Assembly: GCA_025331565.1 (NCBI GenBank)
Contig: JAFREQ010000077.1
Span: 186,001 to 250,000, forward strand
DNA: 64,000 nt
Direction: 5' to 3'
Source: Holacanthus passer
Lineage: Eukaryota > Chordata > Actinopteri > Pomacanthidae
Every line of letters starts with the position of its first letter. Positions within the stretch are counted from its first letter, which is position 1. The notes below the pieces were generated by a model. That model was not told the origin of the DNA and made no database searches. It saw nothing but the letters and a program-made list of their open reading frames with translations. The translations under genes and the position numbers were made by a program. Positions 46,600 to 59,363 of this stretch are shown one piece after another.

Positions 46600-49510
46600 A
46601 CATGCAGTCTAGCCTGTGGCTGTTTAGACAGCGGGGCAGTGGGTCCAGAATCTTATTACCTAAGAGGAGGGCTTAGCAGCTGGCAGCCTCTTGAATTCAT
46701 GAAATCTCAATATCTGTTGTTTTTTAGTCTGTGACACAGGGCAGTGAGGACTTTAATATCAACTGGAGCTGAATATATAAGATTCTGGGTAAAGGAAACC
46801 ACAAATACTGTTTTTGCTACTAATTATAGTTAGTAGCTGCATATACAGCGTGATTCATTGTTATTTTGAAAAACATACACTTTATGAAGTGTGAAAAACC
46901 TGGTGATCAGACATCGGATGTGCATCAGTATATCTGTGGTTTCACATTTCCATGCCATGATTCACCTCACAGACAGAAACGTTATTATCTTAAAGTGGAG
47001 AGGCTAGTCTGACGTCTCCTCTCTATTAGGAGAGCCATTTTCATCATGAACTATTGTGACTGGTCCAGCTGTTTTCCAAGTTATGAGCTGTGAGAAGATC
47101 ATCCACACCATGCTAATTATATTTCCTTTCTGCCTGCAAGCTGCACTTACACATACAAGGGAAAGTATAAGAAAGCCCCCAGTGATCGAGAACCAGTTTG
47201 CATTGAAAAATTCCTTGCAAATATCATTTCAGGTGACACAAACCATGTTGTCATATTCACAATGAAGAGCCAACAGTTCTCAAGCTTAAAGGCTAACCTA
47301 ACACCAAACTACATTTTACTGCCATCTCTGCTTGAACGTTTCAAACCTGTTTCACTTCACCACCCATCAGTGGTGCTGGGCGTGGTCAGAAGGTTGCTTT
47401 GCTGCATCTGTAACCACACCCATAAGACGTCAGTGTCCTGGAGTGTCACAGCAGGAAGGTGGGTGAGGATGTCGAGGTGTTCTTTAAAAGCACTAATGAA
47501 ACCGAGGCCTCAGTTGAGCAACATGAGGAGCAAGCAACCACAACATGACTGAATTGTCCTGTCCCCCTTTCCATGATATCATAGCTGCATTTTTTGTAAC
47601 CGAGTTGTGCAAACCTTAATCACCAGTGTTTTTCGGTAACTTCTGTTAGTCGATGAAATCGCTCAAAAACTATGATAAACATTCCCTCCCATTAGAGAGA
47701 ATACTTTTTAAAAGCTCAATGTCGTTTCATCTTCCAAAAACACAAACTCACTTATGAGATAAATTGCTGGCAGCAGAGACTCCTTGGACTGTAATTTGTT
47801 CTAATTAACTAACTCTTCATAGACTTTGGAGACTGTTTTGGAAAAACCACTATTAGTAATATTTCTTACATTTCTAGGCCCATTTTTCCTTTTTTTTTGG
47901 GTGATGTATTCTTTTCTTACTTTTTTCATTAATTAGCTAAATACAGATGACATGTCAAGACCTATCCAGCAAGTGGAGTTTAATTGCTTTAAAAACTTTT
48001 GAGTTATCTAAAGCATCAACAGTAAAGTAAGAATCACAGAGCAAAGGATAATTTAAATGGCACAGTTTTAATGCCAACATACTGGGACAAATTCATCACA
48101 GGACCACCAAAGTAGTCTCAATAGACCAGAATGCAATGCTGATACAAGGCAAGGTGGATTTCATGCAATAATTGTGTATCTCACTTTTTTCTGACCAGGA
48201 TTTCTTGCTGTCTTGCTCTTGTCTGTGCAGTGGTTGCTTGTCTTCAGAACATGTTTCACAGCTGAGAGTTTGGTCTTCTGTTTAATAGCATAAGGGCTTT
48301 GTAGAAGATCATGTCCACATTTCTCAGGTGTACAGAGAAAAAAAAAAGAACCGAGACAGGTCAAGGTAAAGTGAAATATCACCATAAATTAACTCCTGGA
48401 ATGTACTGAATGTCTCACATTGATGATATCTTGTCTGAGTAGCAGAGTGACATTTACCTTAACGGCTGACTACAGTGATATGATCAGCTTTGTGTTTTAG
48501 CGGAGTAATGATTCATTTTCTAATCCAACATCCCCAATCGCTACAGTAGCAACACGACGGTGACAGGAAAGTTTTGACAATGCTGCATCTTTTTCAAAGA
48601 TTACATTTTCTACTCGCGGTGCAAAACATGTTTAGAGGAGAGACACATCTGTCATGTCGCTGTTGAGGTCATTTGTCTACAGACTTGTCTCCTGCTGACG
48701 TCCATATATGAAGCGCTCTGTTCTAAAATAAGATAAATCATTTACCAAGGAAAAAAGCCCTATTCTTCATTTTACACAAATGTGTTGCGCCTTTTAGGAA
48801 TAAACCCCTTCATATTTGATCAGATCTGCCTGTGTAAACAAAGCTTGTTAGGAGCAAAAGGTTCATACTAGTTGTAATACTGCTTGACCTCAATACTCTG
48901 AATTTCTACACACCATTTGAGTGCGCTTTTAATTATTTAGTCTCCGATCCTGGCTGAGGTCTAGTTGCTACTTGGCCAAAAACAACACTCCGAGTGTTCG
49001 GCTGAAAAATAGGATTAAGCCACTAATGGCTGGTGTGATGAATCTCACAGTCTTCACTTACTGTGTTGCTTGAAAATGAGACAGCGAGGCTTTGATTCTG
49101 TCAAGGGAAGGGAAAATTATTGGGAAACGACGTGCCGCATGAAATGATGTATGATGTTTTTAAGAAAGCTGTGCACTCGCTTTAGTTCATTTTAGGGAGA
49201 AATGGTGAATGAGAGAGTGTCTGTGTGTGTGAGTGAGTGATGTGGGCTGGATTTGAGCTACTGGTTTGCACAGTATTTATATGCCAATGTTTAAACCAGT
49301 GAGTAACACCTCTTGGTCCAGTAAAATTATTTTCTGCTGTCATCCTTCACCTTTCTTCATATCCACTTGTGTGTGTTGACGTCCAGTTATTACAAAGTAT
49401 GGAAGCCCATTTCCACCTCCAATCCATTACCTTTAATTAATGATCAAGTGTTTTTCACACTAGGAACTATTATAAAAAAATTAGAAGAGCCATAAGCTGT
49501 AATTACAAGG
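46600..49510. other. Anonymous DNA
   Basis: A GC-richer patch at 47330-47530 carries a 96-codon plus-strand frame (47262-47552) with no recognised family. Short A and T runs occur near 47890 and 48339. No repeat family is recognised. Confidence 0.5.
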
Positions 49511-49516
49511 TGTAAA

Positions 49517-49815
49517 GTAGGGCTGGCCAATAATTCAATACTCGAGTTTAGTGACTTTTAAGTGGAATCATATTGCAATGATATGACTGAGAAATAAGGG
49601 GAAAAGACTACTATACAGTAAAAATAACACAATTGGTTATTCCACACAAGTTGTGATTAAAAACTGACAAAAATTGGCCAATCAAGTTCTTCTTTTGTAA
49701 TATATAACAGTGAGACATAGTACATTCATTACATAGCAATTTACTTATCTTATGTGATTTGGCATAATATGATATTGTCAAATATATTGTTATATGAGAA
49801 ATCTTTTGTATGTTT
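49517..49815 (+). repeat. MITE-like dispersed repeat (GTAGGGCTGG family)
   Basis: It begins GTAGGGCTGGCCAATAATTC, continues with GACTTTTAAGTGGAATCATATTG and ends in AT-rich text with GATATTGTCAAATATATTG. The opening is that of a common fish repeat (GTAGGGCTGGNCGATA). A related piece lies at 53311-53460. Confidence 0.5.
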
Positions 49816-49833
49816 TTCAATAGACAATCGACA

Positions 49834-49872
49834 GTAGAGAGAGAAAAGAAAATAAAGGAGAGAGAGAGATGG
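49834..49872 (+). repeat. (AG)n-rich purine run
   Basis: Interrupted AGAGAG and GAAAA words, purine-only apart from one T. Confidence 0.7.
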
Positions 49873-49879
49873 GAAACAC

Positions 49880-50273
49880 TGCTAGTGAACATAACCCAGG
49901 CAACAATTTCATTTCTAATTAGAACACAATTGGGAAACTAAATTAGTAGTATACAAACATAATTTTTAAGAGACAGGGTTGTCTGGCTTGAGCCAAGGAT
50001 GTCAAGAAACAACATAATGATAACTTCTCTTAGAATAATGAATAATGAGAAACTCCCACACTGTCGATTTTCTCTCTAACAAATCCAAGCTGGTCTCCCA
50101 CCATCACTGAACAAGGTGCCCATCAGCAAGTCACATGACCCCAAAACTGTCAGCGGGGTAAGTCTCCTGATGGAAAAGAGGAAATGTGTATAACAACAAG
50201 CACTAAAAACATGAAATAGGAGTTAATTTATGGAGTCAGAAACCGTGAAGCACTACTTGAATCACTAAAATTG

Positions 50274-50307
<34 letters not shown>

Positions 50308-50940
50308 GCCAACAATTCAGCCCATTAAATTCAGGACTAAAAGCAGTTTTGCATATGGATTTCCTCTCTCCTCACACTCCTCTGACCCACACACTCGCAC
50401 ACTACGCTTCATTCCACACACAAGTGAGTTGAATTTTTAAGGAATTATCAAAACAGACAGCACTACCTGGTGCAGGGAGAGAGTGCCAAGAAATCATTTA
50501 CATGTGCTGAGTCTGACAGACACCCAGTGCATCCAACTGTGTGCTTGGATAGATTGGAGATCATTCATTTTTCATTTCAACTTTATTTCTCCAGGATTAC
50601 TGACTCGGTAATGATGCTGCTTCACAGGTAGTCCAAGGTACATATATGAAATCTAAATGAGACCTGAGGAAAATAACTGGAAATGCATCAAATACTGCAG
50701 CTTGACAGCCTTCATGCAAACCTAATTTAAGTCCAGATTTAAAGTCCCACAGAAGAGTTTGTTCCAGGATACTGTAGATCTGATTGGCAAGTTTTAAACA
50801 AAAACAAATACTACATTTACATTTTTTTCTCTACAGGACCTTCCAGAAGATCATTAATGAACCTCAACCTACAACTGAATACTCTCATACCCCTCTCATG
50901 TCAACAGGTAATCAAATACAGTATTATGTATTAAACCTCA
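49880..50940. other. Anonymous DNA around a poly(A)
   Basis: At 50045-50160 the words CCATCACTGAACAAGG and CAAGTCACATGACCCCAAA loosely recall the SINE body at 44.6 kb, but the match is too diverged to call. No gene is recognised. Confidence 0.4.
50274..50305 (+). repeat. Poly(A) run of 32
   Basis: Pure A, long enough to be a young retroposon tail. No family is recognised directly upstream. Confidence 0.95.
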
Positions 50941-50971
50941 ATTAAACCTGTTTTCCTATTTGTTAAATCTC

Positions 50972-51085
50972 ATTAAAAGATTAAAGCCAACAATGCATTA
51001 ATCTGCCTTTCTATACTTTCTGACAGCTTTGCCTTAGGTCCAAGCCCATTGGTTCCTGCTGAGGAAATAAAATCTTTAAAACAGG
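50972..51085 (+). repeat. Dispersed repeat, unnamed family, copy B
   Basis: The partner of 10405-10505, sharing CCAACAATG, ATACTTTCTGAC, TTGGTTCCT and AAATCTTTAA in order. This copy appears less deleted, with CCTGCTGAGGAAATAAAATC. Boundaries are approximate. Confidence 0.5.
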
Positions 51086-51179
51086 TCACATAGGTATAGT
51101 TGAAATCTGAAAAGAAATGCTATAGCCAGGCACTGCAGTTTTTAAGCAAATGTTAATTAAACAACAAATTAAATAAAAA

Positions 51180-53198
51180 AGTGCATCTGCTAGGGACTAT
51201 TTTCAGCTGTGGATTAACATATCCACAGGACAGTGTATGTGGAATTAACTACAGGTGCTCATTACAATAAAGCAATATGTTACCCGGTGCAAAGGTGTGG
51301 CCCACTGATGTGTTTTTAATAGCTTGGCTCACAGGAATAAGCTATATCAGGCTTTGTTACACAGGAAATACATGAGGTCACGGGATTTTCATGGGATTTG
51401 CCGATAAGAAAAATACAGAATATTTCGAGCTTCCTCCCTTAAGGTGGATGTGAGCCAAATACTGGCATCCAATGTCGTAGTCTTGTCTTGTAAATCACTG
51501 ATCAAGATCAAGATAGTTCTTAATTTGGACCATTTTATTTGGCAAATTCTTGTATGGTTGCTTGTGTGTTCTGTTGTGTTTCTGCAATGTTTTATATTTC
51601 AGAGTTACATCTTCTGTTTAATAAAATAAAGGGCTTTGTAGAAAATCATCTTTGTATTTTTGGTATTGCTATTGAAACTTGTTTCTTTCCTAGAATCAAA
51701 TCATTTCCAATAAACAGCTCTACTGGAGATCTCTTTATAAGCTGGAATACTGTCTCGTTTTTCTATCCCACTCTACGCTGCAGATCGAAGCAGATGGACC
51801 ACAGAATACTTGCCATCTCAGTTTTTAGCTCTATACATTGGTTTGCACACCAAACCACACCAAACGTTCGTTATTGGCATCATTGACTTGTGACCACCAG
51901 GCTGCTGAGAACACACAAACAGACGTACAGGAGGGAGATCAACAACATTACAAGAACTTCAGAATCAAACTGTCCAGCAGATGGAAATACAAGCTTTAGT
52001 AGAAACTTGGATTTTAAGATGGTCGTGTATCTGAATTGGTTTGCCGAATTTTATTTATTCTATTCTATTCAGTGATTTCTTAGAATAAGTGTAGAATGGA
52101 AACAATTAGACTTTATAAAGCACCGAGCTTCACAATGAATACTGGTGGTTGTGTAACTCAATTTACATGATAACGTAACCCAATACAATCGCACTACAAA
52201 TATGGGCAATAAAAAATGACCTTGTGAGTTGAATCAACACCTCTCTTGAATTCGTCTCAATAAAAACGTAACATTTCATAAAGGTGCTGAAGTATTCATT
52301 GCACGGAAATTTTATTCGCATTGCAAGTCAGTGTACAGACGTGTTTTTTTACTGTGCTCACCCACTGTATATTTCATACTTTCTTCATCCTGTAAAAACC
52401 CCAAAGGCAAGCTGCCAATTTAATCTGTGTGCAGCATCCTATACAAAATTGAATTAAAAGTACACAGTATTTGAAGGAACTGCTACAGAAAACAAGAAAA
52501 GTAGCTGAAAAGGACAAAGAAGCAAAGGTTTTCAATAAAGTTGTCTGTAAGCGAAGGCCCGTCCCAAATGTGAATCGGAACGCTAAAGCGAGCAAGCATA
52601 TCTTAATCTGCACAGACGCCATGCAGGTTTACACAGTCTGAATGAAGCTCACAACGAGTGCAGTCTGTTCTTCAGTACGGTGATGTGAGGCAGAAACAAT
52701 GAATGCAAAAGACTGAGATAGAAATTGTCTGTCTGCAGGGAGACGTTTTCACATTTAACCTTTGACTTTGAGACTTTTTAAAAGGAAGATTAGTCCTGTG
52801 ATTAATGTAACAGTAACAGAATTATCAGGACAGGGTCAGCAGACATCTAAAGAAGTCATTCAGACATACTAACTTGAACTGAAGCCTTCATCTTTATCAT
52901 TGAATACGTAAATTTGTATGCATTCATTTTGGCAGTGAATGTACTATTTTCACATTCTGAAGATGATATCAGTAACCACAAAAGACAGGAAGGAAGTAAT
53001 CAAAATAATACATTTCCCCCCCACCCAAACTTCATATTTCAGCTCACAAACCAAAAGTGAACTGTTATTAACTAAATATTTATGTCCAGTTAAAATTAGT
53101 TGCTCATAAGATGTAACGTCAGACTTTATTGTGTTTTGTCAAATGTCATAAAATCTCTTTCATATTCTCTATGTGGCAAAACAATCTGACAACACAAA

Positions 53199-53200
<2 letters not shown>
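51180..53200. other. Anonymous AT-rich DNA
   Basis: A 115-codon frame at 51539-51886 has no recognisable domain. No repeats other than short A/T runs. Confidence 0.5.

Positions 53201-53201
<1 letters not shown>

Positions 53202-53231
<30 letters not shown>
53202..53231 (+). repeat. Poly(A) run of 30
   Basis: Pure A preceded by AACACAAAGTT. No recognisable retroposed body upstream. Confidence 0.95.
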
Positions 53232-53233
<2 letters not shown>

Positions 53234-53310
53234 TCAACTTGAGGGGGTCAGCGTTTGATCACTTGAACTCCGTGCTACACTTTCTGCCTTCAAAGTAAAG
53301 TCTTATCACT

Positions 53311-53460
53311 GTAGGGGAGGACGATGAGCCAAAATCATTATCTTATATCATGGTATATACAATTTTATAGCACAATACAGTTATTGTTCTGCAAATTCAA
53401 TTAAGAAAGGATTTATAATAACCATACTGTGTCGACTTTCTAAATCCAAACCATGTCCAA
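53311..53460 (+). repeat. MITE-like dispersed repeat, partial
   Basis: It opens GTAGGGGAGGACGATGAGCC and AAAATCATTATCTTATATCATGG (split), then reaches ACTGTGTCGACTTTCTAAATCC. Both parts belong to the same GTAGGGCTGGACGATA repeat type as 49517-49815. Confidence 0.5.
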
Positions 53461-53464
53461 TCGA

Positions 53465-54405
53465 CATAAGTTAGTAACAAGTTCTCTTGGTGGCTGGTGC
53501 CTCCTGCTCTGTATTTACAATTTCACTTTCCTCCTTCATGTTTTCTCATCATTCCCTCCTTCTGCAATGGTTGAGAAAGCAGCTTAGATGTGCATTACCA
53601 CCACCAACTGAGCAGTCCTGCTGCCCAAATCACATTGCCTTGTGAGGCAGCTGGATTCACATGATCACAAGAGAATCCAGGCCTGATTTTCTCCATAGAC
53701 TGTCCTGAATATAGAAGACACTAAGGGACAGCTACCGTGGTGGAAATGGTCTTGCCAAATCTCTACCGGTGGACCGTCGCAAAGTATCTATCTGCCATCA
53801 CATTCAAATTAGTTGTGAAGGACATTTGGAGGGTGATGAGCTCTTCTCAATAGCAGCTTTACGCATCAACATAGATCCTCACTGAAGCAAATAAACAGGA
53901 ACAGAAAACAAATGAGCTCCTGCTGTGACAATATTGTCTTAGAGAGAGAATGACGGCAGGTAAACAGTATATTAATAAGACATGACAGGGAATGAGTTAT
54001 CACAGCTGGTCTGCTCGGTGACAACTTTGTGTTAGCTGAGCCTCAGGCCTAATGCAGACTACACCACTTCTGCCATGGTTTGCCAGTCCCAGACTAAAGT
54101 TTACGATCTGTGAAAAAAAAATTGAGTCAGCATGAAATCCACGCCGGTGCCCATCATGATGGGTCGTCTACACTGAGAGGTTCTCAGCCACATCTTGACC
54201 TCATTGTGAGCTGAACTGTGAGCAGTATTCAATGAGAGCAAAGGAAGAAAAAGAAACTGAGGCTGGGTAAGGACGGAGGTGTGAAGAAATCTCATGACTT
54301 TTTGTTGATTAATGCATAACTTTCACACCAGTTGTGCATCTCTATAGAATCAGTGCGCTTCATCTGAGATTTGTTGTGTAGGTTGTGCACCACAACATGA
54401 ATAAT
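53465..54405. other. Anonymous DNA
   Basis: No gene or repeat recognised. Confidence 0.5.
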
Positions 54406-54409
54406 TGAC

Positions 54410-54622
54410 AGGCTGCAACAGTTTTTTTCATCAATTATTTGCTGATTATTTTCTTGATAAATCAATCTTTTCATGCATAAAATGTCCATTAGTTCTGCAG
54501 ACATTCCCAAGGTGACATCTAACAATTCTGATTTAGTTCTGTCCCACCAACCATGCAAAATCCAACAATATCCACGTTACCATCGTTCAAAACAGCGAAG
54601 AAACAAATCAAATTATCAGGTA
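54410..54622 (+). repeat. ATTAAT-rich dispersed repeat, copy 8
   Basis: It starts AGGCTGCAACAGTTTTTTTC, then ATCAATTATTTGCTGATTATT, then CCCAAGGTGACATCTAACAA and CAAAATCCAACAATATCC, in the family order. It is truncated at the far end. Confidence 0.65.
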
Positions 54623-54624
54623 AT

Positions 54625-56250
54625 TGCTTCAGCTCTGACAGACTTGTAGTGTGAGCAGTACAGCCAGTCTGATATTTTGATAGTTTAATAGTCTGTACCA
54701 GCTTTCACACTTCACATGCTGCAGTGTAATCTCACTGTAATGGCACGAAACAAACAAACAAACAATCCCAGCAGTGCAGAAAGTACACTGTTGTATTATT
54801 GCTAGATTTAGCAAAATGACTACTGTTACTAGACTCTACATGTGGTGCATTTTTCTGTGATGGAGGTAATGCAATGCAGAGGTGGATATAGCTACATTTT
54901 TTTCTAATGTATTTTGAGTGAGGACAAACCAATGCTTCCACGAGTGTTGCACTATCGTTCTGCAAGCTGCCGTGATTCATCATCATTCCTATGCATTCAT
55001 AAATTTGACCTTGGAGGAAGAAGAAGTTAACATGGCACCAAGAACATTTCTAAGATTAAGAAAAGTTTAAAAAAATTATAACATAATGAGAAATGGAAAA
55101 CAAGGAGATGTCTCTATCACAATTGTATGCAAATTGTTCTGCTTTTGCCTGACTTAACCATATGTAAATAAATCCCACTGTATAAAACATGCAAATGTTT
55201 TCTGCCCTTGGAGTTTAAAAGGTCTGAGCTCGTACTGAAAAACTTCTGCACGCTCTCTTTGTTCCTTACAGAATTGCATGCAAAATCTGTTCTGAACTCA
55301 ACCTCTTTCATAATTTAGCTGTATCCATTTTGACATTTTGAATAAAGATATTTGTGAGAGCTTGCTGAGGAGAAATTGGTGAGAACTCTGCGCAACAGAT
55401 GAATTTAGCCGACCCTCAGTGGGAGACTAACACCGGCCAAATCCTCGGAAAACCAAAATATCAGAATGTGGCCAACACATTTCTGACCACCAGTTGGTAA
55501 AAATACCAATTTTCTTCCCTAAATTATCATGTAGGAGAGGTGATTTAAAAGGAAACTGGTCCCAGGGATGAATTGAGCTGACAGCAATAAGCTAGGTGAG
55601 ATGTGGGTGTTTGGAAGAATGTAAACCCGCTGCCACAGGGACCAGATGGTGGCTACATGGTTTAATGACTATATTCAAACTTCCCACACAGGGACTTCTT
55701 CTGAGACAGGTTGGAATCTGCTTCACAATGGATATGGGAAGGATTTAGTCTGAAAGTTAAGGGTGTTCTCGTGGTTCACGGATGCAAATGAAACAACAGG
55801 TGGAGCATCTAATAGGCCATTAACACTGTGGGCAATTTGGATAATGGGTTGCTCTATTATAATTTAAGACGCACTTCATTTAAATAACATCCTACACATA
55901 TTTCTATGATAGCTCTTTTTATATTAATTGTAAATTTTCTATTCATGCGTCCACCTACTTGTTTTTTTAACCTTTCTTTATATTCCTCTACTTATTTATT
56001 GTTGTGCACCAAAACACCAAGTCAAGTTCCTCGTATATGAAAACCTGCTTGCCAGTCCCATCTAATTTGATTTGGTTTCAAAGAGGCAAGTCATGTACTA
56101 TTGTTTAGATGGTATGACACTGACTGACATAACACTGCATAAGGGGAAGGGCTTTCCATATATCATATTATATGTTAAAGGCACTCTAGCAAATGCTTCA
56201 AAGGATGTGCTTGCCAGATCAAAGGGTCAAAACCTCCACCAAACCTGGAA
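54625..56250. other. Anonymous AT-rich DNA
   Basis: A short (CAAA)n run at about 54748-54764. No gene or repeat family recognised. Confidence 0.5.
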
Positions 56251-56255
56251 CTGGA

Positions 56256-56602
56256 GCAGAAATGATTAACCTATTAATTGATCAGTTGATGGGCAGAAAA
56301 TAAATCAGCAACTATTTTGATAATTATTTGTTTTCCTGTCAAAAATTCACTGGTTTCACTTTCTCAAATTTGAATATTTGTTTCATTTTTTCTGTAAGAA
56401 ACTGAACGTTTTTGGTGTTTTAGGATGGTTGTTCAAAAGCAAAAGATGATAGAAGGAAAGCGAAGATGTCATCCTCCTCTCTGTAAAGCTGTGACCAGAC
56501 TATTTCACTATTTATTTCAGATTTTACAGACTAAATGATTAATCAGTTAATCGGAAAAAAATAACTAGCAGATGATTCCATAATGAACGTAATCATTAGC
56601 TG
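56256..56602 (-). repeat. ATTAAT-rich dispersed repeat, copy 9, near full length
   Basis: It starts GCAGAAATGATTAACC and runs through GGGCAGAAAATAAATCAGC, TTTTGATAATTATTTG, GAAGATGTCATCCTCC and ATGATTAATCAGTTAATCGG to AATCATTAGCTGTAAAC. It is nearly complete and in reverse order to the copy at 25.2 kb. Confidence 0.65.
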
Positions 56603-56604
56603 TA

Positions 56605-57715
56605 AACCTCGTCTGAATTGGCAATACAGTCCAAGAATTTCAAACTCCAGCTATTACTTTGCCTGTAGGTGGTGATGATAACATGTCTGCATCTGCATGT
56701 GTAAGCGTCTAATGCTATTAGTTCAGCATAGATTTCACAGGTTGGCCTGTGTCCAACTTGTCTGATGATTAATGAACAGCTCTAATTCAGAATCTGCAGC
56801 CCCCTAAAGATGAAATTTCAAAGCGTTGCATGTAAAAAAAATAAAAACAAAAGCTCTTAGCTGGTGGTCTTACTTATCTCCCACTGTGGTGTAAGTAAAT
56901 TTCACACTATGCCATTTCATATTCATGCAAAGTTGAGTTTCCTTGCTTTAATAAGACTGCATCCACAAATTAGTGCTGTAATTGGATTATTAGCTTACAT
57001 TTGTTAGGGCATAGAGAGGCGAAGAGGGACATGCAGTGCATTGTAGTCTTTGGGTCCTTTGCGGAAGGTGGCAGGTGGTGAACAACAGCTGGTTTCCCAT
57101 GCTGCTCTACTCCGGTCAGAACTGTCCTGATCCAAAAACTCCCAGCTGCCCCGTCGGTCTGCCTGGCCACCAGCCTCTCCTGCCTTTCTCTTTGTCTATT
57201 TTCTTCACATTATGTCACTCTGCATTTGTCTTTGACTTGTTTTAACTGTCTGACTCGTTCCTTTGTTTGCCCTCATCTATTTTTTCCTCACACTCCCTCC
57301 TGTTCTTCCTCCCTCTCCTTTCCCATTAAGTACAGGCATGCAAACTACTTATGCAATAAGGCTTGAGAAAGAAGGAAAAGTTGACAGTGTGGGTTTGTAC
57401 AACAACCATCAACTAAAGAGTTCATTAAGTGCTGTAAACTGTATAGTTTCAGCACCAGTCTCTCTTTCCATAGTTAAAATATCAGTGTCTTGACAGGGTA
57501 AGGTCAATAGATTCAACTCCCTGGTCTCAAATCACATCTCAACTTGACAATGCCACTTCTAAAGCCAAACAAAATGCCAGCAGAATTCAGAATAATGGGT
57601 CACAAAAATTGCTGTAATGCCTCCATTCAGTCTGGCTTTTCGCACCTCATTAAAAGTACTTCCTGTTGACATACTTGGTTGACATTGCACAGATCATAGA
57701 GCAGCCCAATGAGGC
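56605..57715. other. Anonymous DNA with a pyrimidine-rich patch
   Basis: The patch 57175-57330 is rich in C and T (TTCTTCCTCCCTCTCC) on the plus strand. No gene is supported. Confidence 0.45.
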
Positions 57716-57719
57716 TGGA

Positions 57720-58160
57720 ACACAATGTGTGAGAGCCAGAATGGATTGATCAGTTGCTCATTACACAGATCGGAGCTGGGTCTGTGGCTGTAGGTAATGT
57801 TTTCGATGGGAGAGCGCCTTGGTCAGTGGCAGTCCAGGCATTTTCTGCGCCGCAGGCAGCATCATATGAAGACATCCCTTCAAGGCATGCTCCGAGGCAA
57901 TTTGAAAGTGCATCTAATTCCCACCTTATTACTAGCACACACAGGATCACTCAACATCTGACTCCAGGTCCTGCGGCCAGATGCATACAATGATACCACC
58001 TCACCGGCCCGATCGACCTCCTCGACTGTGGTGCCTCGGAAAATATTCCCCCTCTTCACCTCACAAGCGCAGCTCCCAGCTGATGCAGCGATGTGCTCGT
58101 CTGCAGTGGCAGAGCACCAAGGAGTCATTTTCAAGTCATTCATATTCAAGGGAATTTATT
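57720..58160. promoter_or_regulatory. GC-richer island, possible conserved element
   Basis: Over 400 bases of repeat-free, CpG-bearing sequence with overlapping open frames on both strands (79-89 codons). None has a recognised motif or clean splice sites. CGGCCCGATCGACCTCC and CCTCGACTGTGGTGCC are its most CpG-dense words. It could be a conserved enhancer, a lncRNA exon or a diverged coding exon. Confidence 0.25.
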
Positions 58161-58164
58161 TTTC

Positions 58165-58550
58165 AGCCCTTCATCACAGGCTTGTCTAAAAAAGCCTTAC
58201 CTAGACAACGAGTCCTTGGACATATCTGAATAAATCATTAGCAATGGGTGATAATTCTGAATTATTGCCTATAAAATTTCAGGGAAATCTTATTGTCATA
58301 TTTTGTTATTGTTTTAGAAAAAAATGCAAGTAAAGTGTGATAAAAAAAACTAAAAACTTTGAGATGGAAACATTGGGAAGTAACTGCAGCACTTCATTAA
58401 CTTTACAAAACAAAATGTGAAGGAATGAAAAAGGTCTCGGGTGAAAGCTCAGAGAAAGCCAGTATCTAAATGGCAATCCGGACGTTTGGGCCTCATCAGA
58501 AACAGACCAGTTGTAAACCTGCCCAAACTCAGGGTACATAACTTAATTTT
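58165..58550. other. Anonymous DNA
   Basis: AT-rich to about 58430, then mixed. No recognised feature. Confidence 0.45.
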
Positions 58551-58561
58551 CAACAAAAAGA

Positions 58562-58672
58562 GACCTGATCCTAAAGGGGACCTGAGGACAGTTAGACCTG
58601 ATCTGAATAGGCCCAGGGATAATCAGACCAGCTCCAATATGCAGTTGACCTGAACCGGTCCAAACAGACGCC
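58562..58672 (+). repeat. Degenerate GACCTGA-rich repeat
   Basis: GACCTGA occurs at 58562, 58579, 58595 and 58647 within about 90 bases, with related GACCAG and GATCTGAA words between. It may be a decayed short-period tandem array or part of a dispersed repeat of CCGA/GACC type. Confidence 0.35.
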
Positions 58673-58679
58673 AACACTG

Positions 58680-59355
58680 GCAGCAGCGTGATGTGCTTCA
58701 AATTAAAAAGCAGCCACAATCAAAAAAGAAGAATACATGTAATTTTCTCCAGCAATTTACACTTCACACACTCCAGGCTTGAAAAGAAATAGTTTGTACA
58801 ATGTGTCATCCAACCTCATCCGAAGACAAAAGTGGTTATAGTTGCTGTGACCAGCATCACGACAGAACATGGTGGGGTGGAAAGTCTGCTGTCAGAGGAT
58901 ATGCAGCTAATGAGTTCGTATTAAAAGTACAAAAATAAAATAACAGACTGGCACACAACATCAGACTGTATTCAACTGTTAACAACCTCAATTGATTTTC
59001 AAGAAAAATAGACTAGAGACATCTTTGCTCGTGACCCATTCATAAAAACATGACTCACTGTCTCTAACCTTGGCAGTCAGCATCATGAGATGGATCGGGG
59101 GAAAGTCCTTGTGCCGGACTGACATGTTGTTTGGGGGCAAATTGGTATTCATGCTTCATACCACAAAAATGGCACGATAATAGTCTGGGCCACCTCAGCC
59201 TACTTTATTAAAGGGGCTTATTGCCACCTCAAGTTCAGAGAAATGCCAATGCATTTTTGTTAATATAAAAGAAGTGTGTGTTCTTCAAACATTAAGAGAG
59301 TTGTTTATATTTACAGTAGCATTTTAGAATGTGATTTCAGATATTTAACACTCCA
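58680..59355. other. Anonymous DNA
   Basis: No recognised feature before the hAT-like element. Confidence 0.5.
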
Positions 59356-59363
59356 CTTTGATT

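Noticed and set aside
46421..46603. Val/Cys repeat frame
   Set aside because: It reads through the (AC)30 microsatellite.
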